Assembly (NCBI GenBank): GCA_007116095.1
Contig: SKJD01000159.1
Span: 1 to 10,316 of the forward strand
Source of the DNA: Candidatus Hydrogenedentota bacterium
GTDB taxonomy: Bacteria > Hydrogenedentota > Hydrogenedentia > Hydrogenedentales > SCBR16-9
Length of the DNA stretch: 10,316 nt
Reading direction: 5' to 3'
The notes beneath the pieces were generated by a model. That model saw nothing but the letters and a program-made list of their open reading frames with translations. It was not told where the DNA came from and did not search any database. The translations under genes and the position numbers were made by a program. This document shows, piece by piece, positions 4,829 to 10,316 of the stretch. Position 1 is the stretch's first letter. Every line of letters begins with the position of its first letter.

Positions 4829-7369
4829 ATGGCAGTAGAAAACAAAGCGACCCCCAGCATAATGGGCCGGGGGCCTGAAGGTTTTGATGCACCTGGGTAC
4901 GTGGAGAATTATACACCTGATTGTGTAGCTGAGGCAAAAGCGCACCTTGATGGGCGTTCTGATGTGCTTCATGTCTGGACGTGGCGGGATCAGGCGAGGG
5001 AAGTCCTGGGCTACACGGCGCGATTTGACTGGGCGAAAAGTCTACCTTTTTTCACCTTTGAGCGCGATGACGAGGGCGTGAAGCGCTGGAAACGTCCGGC
5101 GGAAAAGCCCTGGCCGCTGTTTGGCCTGGATAGCCTGGGGCGTGATGGGGATGTATTCGTCACGGAAGGCGAAAAGGATTGCTGTGCTGTTCAGTCCCTG
5201 GGCTTGATGGCGGTATCGCCTGGGGGAAGTACCTACCCCAATTCCACGGACTGGAAACCCCTGGACGGCGTCGGGCGCGTCTACATTCTTCGGGACAATG
5301 ATCCTGCTGGAGAACAGTTTGCCCAAAAGGTAGTTGACAACCTGGCCCGCCTGGACAGCTCCCCGAGCGCCTTTGTGGCGACGTTGCCAGACTTGCCCGA
5401 AAGCGGTGATGTCTGCGATTGGATAGCGGCCCAGCTTCCGGATTCCGTGGCGTGGAATCAGTTGCAGCCGGTACCCGAAAGCCATGCGGCTGCAACCCGG
5501 GAGGGGCTGTTGAAGCTGTTGCCGTTGGTCAGCACCCCCGGAAAACCTTCTCCCAAGCCAAAGACTCCCCCCAGGCCCGTTGCGCCTTCATTACAGGATG
5601 GGCCGTATTCTGAAACGTACCTGGACCGGATATGGCATGAGGAACTTGCGGCCCTGGCCAGTATGACCCCTGGGGCCGGGGTGAACAACAAAGCGCACAA
5701 TGTGGCGGTACGGCTTGGTGAATTGATTCATTGTGGGCGATGGGGGTACGAGGCTGCATACAACGCGATTTTTGATGCGGTGGTGCGAACGGGATGTGAG
5801 CAAAAACGCTACCCCGCCCATCGGCGAACGATTCAAAATAGCCTTCAGAAGGGGATGAGTGATCCGGATTACAGCGTACCGAGAACGGAGTTGAAGCCGG
5901 ACAGGAAGCGACCGGGAAAGCCGGACAACGGCAGGAAGCCAGGCGCGCCGGGGAATGGGCGTAATGGCAGTGCGGGCATGCCCACGGAGACGACACAGCC
6001 CCCTGGACGGCAGGAAGCGTTGTCAGAGCTGGGGGCGGCGCGGCGTCTGACGGCCCTTCATGCGTCGGATATCAAACACAGCAGCGTGCATGGCTGGTTC
6101 CATTGGGATGGTCGGCGCTGGAAGCCGGAAGCCTTCAAGCCTGTGCGGCGCCTGGCGCAAAAGTTGGGGCATGCCTACCGAGAGGAGGCCGTCGCGCTTC
6201 GGCGTGAAAACCCGGATTTTGACGAACTCAAGTGGATCAAATTTGCGCGCAACCTGGAGCGCAATGCCACCATGGATGCCGTCCTGAAAATCACGGCGGA
6301 TCAAAGCGGTGTGGATGCGGATGCTATCACATGGGATGCGTCCGCCCATCTGCTGAACTGCGCCAACGGGACACTCAATCTGGAGACAGGCACCCTTCAG
6401 GAGCATGACAGAGAAGACTACATTTCCCGTCTTTGTGAGACACCCTACAACGCTACTGATGAATGTTCCCGGTGGCTGAAATTCCTGGATGAGATATTCG
6501 AGGGTGATTCCGAGCTGATCAGTTACCTGCAATGGGTTGCGGGATATGCTCTGACCGGCAACACGGACGCCCAATGTTTTTGGATTTTGTACGGCGGCGG
6601 CCTGAATGGCAAGTCCGTTTTCCTGAATGCGCTACGGCATGCGGTGGGGCTGGAGTATTCTGCGGAGATTGCTCCTGAGTCACTCATGCAGAGCGGAAGG
6701 CCCGGCGACAAGAACTATGCCCTGGCGGCGCTTCGGGCGGCGCGGTTGGTGCTGTCGGCGGAATCCGACCAGGGCAACCTGCTGAATGCTTCGCTCTTGA
6801 AGGCGGCCACGGGCGGCGAACCCATCCAGGCGGAAGTCAAATATCAGCAGCCATTCACCTTCCTGCCGGCGTTCAAGTTGCTATTCGCCACGAACCACAA
6901 GCCACGGATCAAGGACACAAGCCTGGGCATGTGGCGGCGGATACGGCTGATCCCCTTCGAGGTGCAAATTCCACGGGAGCGGATTGATCGGCATTTGCTG
7001 GAAAAACTGAAGGCGGAGCGCGAAGGCATATTGGCTTGGGCGGCGCGGGGCATTCTGCACATGGGCCGGATCGGCAACGAACCCCCGGTACCGGAACGGG
7101 TGAAGGCGGCGACGTCTGAATATCGGGCAGCAGAAGATGTGATCGCTCAATTTCTGGCGGAATGCTGCATGCAGGACTCCAGCTATGTGGCGCGTAGCAA
7201 GGACCTGGCCGAAGCCTACACGGCTTTCAGCGGCTCGAAAATCACGACCAACGCCATGACAAGGACGCTTCAGGAGCGCGGGTTCAAGCGGCACAAAACG
7301 GCGCGAGGTCATGGCGTCAAAGGCTTGGCGTTGAAGGCTGAATTTATCAACGGAAGTAATACGGAATGA
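4829..7369 (+). CDS. TOPRIM primase fused to D5/P4-type superfamily 3 helicase, 846 aa
   Basis: This is the replication protein of the element, expected to prime and unwind DNA at its origin. The N-terminal part (about 50-215) is a TOPRIM domain: catalytic TEGEKD (112-117) and the DxD pair D156/D158 in DNDPAG. No N-terminal zinc-finger is present. A Pro/Lys-rich linker (220-255) leads to a helical PriCT-like region (about 257-346) and a second basic Pro/Gly linker (355-395). A D5_N-like domain starts near 400 (LGAARRLTAL, HGWFHWDGRRW). The SF3 helicase has Walker A GGGLNGKS with K595/S596, Walker B LVLSAE with E645, sensor-1 ATNHKP with N689, and MWRRIRLIPF (701-710) with likely arginine-finger residues. 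The C-terminus (about 770-840) looks like a winged helix. CGGAGGTGG (4814-4822) gives a strong start. The stop codon lies in the TGTCA array. Confidence 0.93.
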   Translation: MAVENKATPSIMGRGPEGFDAPGYVENYTPDCVAEAKAHLDGRSDVLHVWTWRDQAREVLGYTARFDWAKSLPFFTFERDDEGVKRWKRPAEKPWPLFGLDSLGRDGDVFVTEGEKDCCAVQSLGLMAVSPGGSTYPNSTDWKPLDGVGRVYILRDNDPAGEQFAQKVVDNLARLDSSPSAFVATLPDLPESGDVCDWIAAQLPDSVAWNQLQPVPESHAAATREGLLKLLPLVSTPGKPSPKPKTPPRPVAPSLQDGPYSETYLDRIWHEELAALASMTPGAGVNNKAHNVAVRLGELIHCGRWGYEAAYNAIFDAVVRTGCEQKRYPAHRRTIQNSLQKGMSDPDYSVPRTELKPDRKRPGKPDNGRKPGAPGNGRNGSAGMPTETTQPPGRQEALSELGAARRLTALHASDIKHSSVHGWFHWDGRRWKPEAFKPVRRLAQKLGHAYREEAVALRRENPDFDELKWIKFARNLERNATMDAVLKITADQSGVDADAITWDASAHLLNCANGTLNLETGTLQEHDREDYISRLCETPYNATDECSRWLKFLDEIFEGDSELISYLQWVAGYALTGNTDAQCFWILYGGGLNGKSVFLNALRHAVGLEYSAEIAPESLMQSGRPGDKNYALAALRAARLVLSAESDQGNLLNASLLKAATGGEPIQAEVKYQQPFTFLPAFKLLFATNHKPRIKDTSLGMWRRIRLIPFEVQIPRERIDRHLLEKLKAEREGILAWAARGILHMGRIGNEPPVPERVKAATSEYRAAEDVIAQFLAECCMQDSSYVARSKDLAEAYTAFSGSKITTNAMTRTLQERGFKRHKTARGHGVKGLALKAEFINGSNTE

Positions 7370-7466
7370 CACTTTATGACAGTTTGACATTTTTTGCGGG
7401 AACTCTCCTTATATTTGATTGCTAATCCAACAGAGGGAAAAAGTGTCATAGTGTCACAAAGTGTCA
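7367..7466. repeat. Mirror-symmetric array of six TGTCA boxes; possible replication origin or operator
   Basis: TGACA occurs at 7367, 7377 and 7385, and its complement TGTCA at 7444, 7452 and 7462. The spacings are 10 and 8, then 8 and 10, a mirror image. The full arms (7367-7395 and 7438-7466) are complementary at 25 of 29 positions and enclose 42 bases (7396-7437). P4-type helicases are known to bind iterons at their origin, so the location at the end of the primase-helicase gene fits an origin. An operator, or a long RNA hairpin in the leader of the 7487 gene, is also possible. A TTGACA (7384-7389) with TATATT (7410-7415) is present, but the 20-base spacer is long. Confidence 0.6.
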
Positions 7467-7486
7467 CAAAAACGGAGGTGGAGACG

Positions 7487-7948
7487 ATGCGGCGACCAAA
7501 CAACATGAGGGCTTTTGCGATGAACCTACGTCAGGAACTACCCCTATGGCCCAAAGCGGCATATTGTCAGCTGGCACTGGAGATCGGCTTGGATATATTG
7601 GATCATGCTGCGAACCCTGAAGAGGCAACCCATGAGGAAATGGGACGCCTCCGGGATGCCTACGAGCTTCACCGGCGGACGGTGGAACAAGAGCATGCTC
7701 ATTTCGCGGACCTGGTTCACGCGGGCCGATTGCTGGCCCTGGCGGACGCGGCTTCCAATGTGTACGACAAAGCCCGGAACCGGGAACTGTTGTGCTGGCC
7801 CTACCCCGAGGCGGAAGATCCGCACAGCTACCGGAAGGCCTATGAGCTTGGGTTGCGCATGTTGCACCCGTCGGATCAGGCGAAAACCGGTAGTAAACCC
7901 CGTAGTGCGGTTCATGGCGGGCATGAGGAAACGCGGGCAAGCGCCTGA
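7487..7948 (+). CDS. Hypothetical protein, 153 aa
   Basis: I do not recognise this family. The ATG at 7487 is preceded by CGGAGGTGG (7473-7481) with five bases between, the same strong site as at the primase-helicase and tape measure genes. The frame extends upstream to a TTG at 7394, but that part lies in the TGTCA array and reads as a poor peptide. The product is soluble and mostly helical, rich in His and Glu (DAYELHRRTVEQEHAHFADLV) with a LLALADAASNVYDKARNREL helix. The C-terminal 20 residues are low-complexity (KTGSKPRSAVHGGHEETRAS). There is no signal peptide or membrane segment. It lies between replication and head genes, where one might expect terminase, but it shows no terminase, portal or nuclease motif. 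Confidence 0.7.
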   Translation: MRRPNNMRAFAMNLRQELPLWPKAAYCQLALEIGLDILDHAANPEEATHEEMGRLRDAYELHRRTVEQEHAHFADLVHAGRLLALADAASNVYDKARNRELLCWPYPEAEDPHSYRKAYELGLRMLHPSDQAKTGSKPRSAVHGGHEETRASA

Positions 7949-8027
7949 ACGGCAAGGCTTTGCATGGGGTGCCCTGAACCGGTGACCCTAGCCGTAGAGA
8001 GGCAAAAACGCACAGAAAGGGCCGGAT

Positions 8028-8780
8028 ATGGACATTTCGGAGTTGACGGCGGATGAACAATTCACCCTGCTATTCGCGGATTTTATCGATGAGCTACGGC
8101 CCCGACTGACGGCGGAGCTTCGGGACAGGCTTGCGCTGACGCTTCAGGCGGGCGCGTCGGAGGTCACCCAGGCGAAGGTTCGGGACTTGGCGGGCCGACA
8201 AGCGGACACGTTGATCACGAGGCTGGCGGAAACCGAACTTCGCAAATCGGCGGCTGTCATCGCAGAGGGCATTGCCGATGGGCAAAACCCCAGGGCGATT
8301 GCCCGGCGGCTTGAGGAAGTCCGAGGGCTGGATCGGAACCGGGCGGCGACCTACTCGAAATACCGGGAGTACCTAGACCTGCAAGACCTTCCACGGGAAA
8401 CCTACGAACGGCGCCTGGAACGACAATACCAACGGCTTCTCCGGGACCGACGGGAAACGATTGCCAGGACCGAGGCCCGGTATGGCACGAGTGAGGCCCG
8501 GCGCTTCGAGGCGGAGCAACGCGGGGCGCGGTGGAAGTCCTGGGTAACCAATGGGGATGACCGTGTAAGCGACGTATGCGCAAGCAACGAGGCAGCCGGC
8601 GTCATCGCGATTGATGAGGATTTCCCCAGTGGCGTGGCGCAGCCCCCGGCGCACCCCAATTGCCGTTGCACGGTGGCCTATGTGGCTTCGGAGCGGGTTC
8701 GGGACCTGGAAGAGGAGCGGGCAGCGGGACGTATCGAGGCAACCCAATTGGCCCGGGAAAGCGTCCTGGCGGAGGGATAG
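8028..8780 (+). CDS. Phage minor head protein, Mu gpF-like head morphogenesis family, 250 aa
   Basis: This is a virion protein expected in the head or at the portal, where the Mu gpF/SPP1 gp7 family helps head assembly. The N-terminal half is a long helical, Arg/Glu-rich region. The family core is visible from residue 145: IARTEARYGTSEARRFE (145-161), KSWVTNGDDRVSDVC (170-184) and the hallmark PPAHPNCRC (206-214) with His209 and Cys212/214; C184 is the other conserved Cys. Length is near that of single-domain family members. The ATG at 8028 follows AGAAAGGG (8014-8021). No portal gene precedes it here, although this family usually directly follows the portal. The stop is three bases before the ATG at 8784, so translational coupling downstream is likely. 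Confidence 0.9.
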   Translation: MDISELTADEQFTLLFADFIDELRPRLTAELRDRLALTLQAGASEVTQAKVRDLAGRQADTLITRLAETELRKSAAVIAEGIADGQNPRAIARRLEEVRGLDRNRAATYSKYREYLDLQDLPRETYERRLERQYQRLLRDRRETIARTEARYGTSEARRFEAEQRGARWKSWVTNGDDRVSDVCASNEAAGVIAIDEDFPSGVAQPPAHPNCRCTVAYVASERVRDLEEERAAGRIEATQLARESVLAEG

Positions 8781-8783
8781 TGA

Positions 8784-8954
8784 ATGGCAGAGGATAGCGC
8801 ATGGGAAGCCCGAAGTCATGCACGGGCGGTGATTCAACAGTTGCGGAAGCGACAAGCGGAGATGGAAATATGCTTGAAAACGAACAGCACACAGACGATG
8901 GCGGTGATGAACTCGAAGCGGAAGCCCAAGAGATCGCGCAGCACAGGCTGCTGA
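8784..8954 (+). CDS. Possible small protein overlapping the next gene, 56 aa
   Basis: GGAGGG (8771-8776) lies seven bases before the ATG at 8784, just after the gpF-like stop, so ribosomes would readily start here. The first 29 residues (MAEDSAWEARSHARAVIQQL, then RKRQAEMEI) look like a genuine helical protein. The remainder (NSKRKPKRSRSTGC) has the look of an out-of-frame read of the next gene. Either this is a true short overlapping gene, or it is the original N-terminus of the following gene, shifted out of frame by a small indel. No function is suggested by the sequence. Confidence 0.4.
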   Translation: MAEDSAWEARSHARAVIQQLRKRQAEMEICLKTNSTQTMAVMNSKRKPKRSRSTGC

Positions 8955-9142
8955 ACGAACAGCTTGAGACCTACGGCGTTGAACTGCCCGAGGGCAGCAC
9001 GGTTGCGCAGAAGGTGAAAACGTTGAAGCGGCTGGAGGGGCGCGTGATGCGCATCAAAGCGCCGGAATCGAATCAGCCCGAAAAGTTGAGCGATTCGGAA
9101 GAGGCAGAGCGCCAGCATATGGCGGAAACCTGGCGTGGATAG
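8801..9142 (+). CDS. Small acidic hypothetical virion-region protein, 113 aa
   Basis: I do not recognise this family. The ATG at 8801 has AGAGGA (8789-8794) six bases upstream; an ATG at 8870 with GGAG upstream would give a 90-residue version, and the first 23 residues of the longer form (Ser/Thr/Gly-rich) are the less convincing part. From MLENEQ onward the protein is strongly acidic and helical: GDELEAEAQEIAQHRLLNEQ, then LETYGVELPEGSTVAQKVKT and KRLEGRVMRIKAPES. It could be a scaffold-like or small regulatory protein, but no motif supports either. It lies between the gpF-like head gene and the HTH gene, whose GTG start overlaps its last eight bases, so the two are translationally coupled. 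Confidence 0.65.
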   Translation: MGSPKSCTGGDSTVAEATSGDGNMLENEQHTDDGGDELEAEAQEIAQHRLLNEQLETYGVELPEGSTVAQKVKTLKRLEGRVMRIKAPESNQPEKLSDSEEAERQHMAETWRG

Positions 9143-9623
9143 GAGGCGGAACAGCCCGCGCAGCACAAAGCGTTTGGTGTCGTTGCAGCGGGAACAGGAG
9201 GCGGTACGGCTTCGCATGGCGGGCAAAAGCTATCGCGCCATAGCTGCTGAGCTGGGCATTTCGACTACGCACGTGTTTCGGTTGGTGGATCAGGCGCTTT
9301 CCAGGATACAGCAAGAATCTGAAGCGGAAGTGCGGGTTTTGCAACGGCTGGAGCTGGAGCGCCTGGATGAATTGCACAAAGCGCTGTGGCCCCTGGCAAC
9401 GGGCGATCACCCTTCCTGCCGGGCGGCGGGCCTGCTGCTGAGAATTTCGGAGCAGCGTTTCAAGCTCCTGGGCCTGGAGAATTATCGACTGTTTGAGCTG
9501 ACGGGTGCGAATGGCGGCCCGGTTCAAGTGCAGCACGAGCGCAAATTCGATCCTGAGTCGAACGGGTTGCGGGATCTGCTGAGAGGGTTGATCGAGAGCG
9601 ATCCGAGGGTACGGAACACATAA
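9135..9623 (+). CDS. HTH protein resembling phage terminase small subunits, 162 aa
   Basis: Residues 31-52 form a helix-turn-helix (GKSYRAIAAELGISTTHVFR) of the kind found in terminase small subunits and sigma-like proteins. It is followed by a long helix (RIQQESEAEVRVLQRLELER) and by the pattern ALWPLATGDHPSCRAAGLLL plus EQRFKLLGLEN. That second part resembles prophage small-terminase-like proteins in which a helix is followed by 'RRAKLLGLD'. A small terminase recognises the packaging site on phage DNA and partners a large ATPase/nuclease subunit, which is not found in this window. GTG at 9135 is the only plausible start: it overlaps the previous gene by eight bases, GCGGAAA is just upstream, and later in-frame starts cut into the HTH region. 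A regulatory HTH protein is the alternative. Confidence 0.68.
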   Translation: MDRRRNSPRSTKRLVSLQREQEAVRLRMAGKSYRAIAAELGISTTHVFRLVDQALSRIQQESEAEVRVLQRLELERLDELHKALWPLATGDHPSCRAAGLLLRISEQRFKLLGLENYRLFELTGANGGPVQVQHERKFDPESNGLRDLLRGLIESDPRVRNT

Positions 9624-9663
9624 GGCCCGGAACACGGGCACAAAAAACGGAGGTGGTGGAACG

Positions 9664-10316
9664 ATGAGTCAGGTACTTGGTGAAGCAGCATGGGCGATTT
9701 CGGGCGATCTGAGTGGGCTACAGGCGGCGCTTCAGCAAGCGCATAGCGACGTTGTTGGCGCAACCAAGAGGATAAAGCCAGAGCTGGATAATGTCATGAA
9801 GGGCGTGGGGGCAATGGGGGCGGCCATTACGGGCGCCATGGGGGTAAGCGGCTATGCCGCCATGGGCTTCGGTGCCAAGCTGGCCGAGATTGCGACCCTG
9901 GGCGTTCAGGATTTGGCGGCGATAGAGGCAGCGGTTAAGTCTGTCTCCAGGGAATTCGGTCAGGATTTGGTTGTAGCGGCAGACGCGGCCTATGCGGCGC
10001 TTTCTGCAGGTACCGAAGAAGCACATATCCCTTACATTCTTGAACAGGCGGCGATGGCAGCCACGGCAGGCGTCAGCGATTTAGCCACGGCGGTAGCCCT
10101 GGGCAGCTCGGTTGTCAATGCGTTTGGGCTGGAGGTGGAAGAGATCGAAGGCGCTTTCGATGGGGCCTTTGTAGCGGTGAAAGGCGGCGTAACAACCTTC
10201 GATGAACTTAGCGCCTCTCTAGGCGGGGTAGCGGGCAACATGGCCTCAGCAGGGTTTTCTACTGATGAGATGTATGGGGCCGTTGCAGCGTTGACCAAAG
10301 GGGGGATTTCTACGTC
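9664..10316 (+). CDS. Phage tail tape measure protein, N-terminal part (runs off the window)
   Basis: The frame stays open from the ATG at 9664 to the window end, giving 217 residues. The protein sets tail length and is threaded through the tail tube. The visible part matches the conserved N-terminal region of the tape measure family (TIGR01760/PhageMin_Tail type): a helical start with a Gly/Ala/Met-rich hydrophobic stretch (about 50-80), then DLAAIEAAVKSVSREFGQD, AADAAYAALSAG, and a segment with GVSDLATAVALGSSVVNAFG and GVTTFDELSASLGG. The YAALSAG and NAFG motifs and the repeated Ala/Gly helices are typical. CGGAGGTGG (9648-9656) is seven bases upstream. It shows that the element belongs to a tailed phage, of siphovirus or myovirus type. 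The gene is cut by the window edge, not visibly broken. Confidence 0.92.
   Translation, partial: MSQVLGEAAWAISGDLSGLQAALQQAHSDVVGATKRIKPELDNVMKGVGAMGAAITGAMGVSGYAAMGFGAKLAEIATLGVQDLAAIEAAVKSVSREFGQDLVVAADAAYAALSAGTEEAHIPYILEQAAMAATAGVSDLATAVALGSSVVNAFGLEVEEIEGAFDGAFVAVKGGVTTFDELSASLGGVAGNMASAGFSTDEMYGAVAALTKGGIST

Noticed and set aside
7384..7415. Promoter TTGACA with TATATT before the 7487 gene
   Set aside because: The 20-base spacer is too long for an ordinary sigma-70 promoter, and the TTGACA is explained by the box array. An activator-dependent (MerR-like) promoter remains possible but is unsupported.
7605..7985. 126-codon + frame overlapping the 7487 gene
   Set aside because: Composition is Arg/Trp/Cys-rich and without a ribosome site; the 7487 frame has the strong site and normal codon use.
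9625..9640. GCCCG/CGGGC hairpin after the small-terminase-like gene
   Set aside because: Only a 5-bp stem and no T-run on the + strand (it is followed by A bases), so it is not a terminator.
1..10316. CRISPR arrays, tRNA or rRNA genes, insertion sequences
   Set aside because: No regularly spaced repeats, no cloverleaf-like segment, no transposase and no terminal inverted repeats were seen on reading either strand.

Overview
The window looks like part of an integrated phage or phage-derived element in a moderately GC-rich bacterium, most likely from the Planctomycetota/PVC group. Three things suggest this. The integrase has the N-x-L-R-H form of box II that is common in planctomycete integrases. 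The protein at 4463-4810 matches the DUF1580 pattern, a family I know mainly from planctomycetes. Several other small proteins have the feel of planctomycete prophage genes. The host assignment is inference from remembered family patterns; no search was run.

All credible genes lie on the + strand. Left part (1-4310): the C-terminal 330 residues of a tyrosine recombinase, open at the window edge; then small accessory proteins of 80, 187, 86, 108, 39, 181 and 271 residues. Among them are a stand-alone HExxH protein resembling the FtsH (M41) peptidase domain, a small HTH protein and an unlisted-size four-cysteine microprotein with a TTG start. Two intergenic regions here (1925-2024 and 3322-3472) carry strong RNA hairpins, one set mutually exclusive and one hiding a ribosome binding site. 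A clear intrinsic terminator (4332-4365) closes this block.

Middle part (4379-7948): a possible promoter, a DUF1580-type DNA-binding protein, an 846-residue TOPRIM primase fused to a D5/P4-type superfamily 3 helicase, and a 153-residue unknown protein. Between the helicase and the unknown gene is a striking mirror-symmetric array of six TGTCA boxes forming a long imperfect inverted repeat, a candidate replication origin or operator.

Right part (8028-10316): virion genes: a Mu gpF-like minor head protein, a small acidic protein with an overlapping alternative reading frame, an HTH protein resembling terminase small subunits, and the start of a tail tape measure protein that runs off the window. 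No large terminase, portal, protease or major capsid gene lies between the replication and tail genes, so the gene order is unusual.

The working picture is: integrase for insertion, small DNA-binding proteins for control, a P4-like primase-helicase for replication from a nearby iteron-like origin, and then head and tail genes. Three genes (4829, 7487, 9664) share the same very strong ribosome binding site, CGGAGGTGG.
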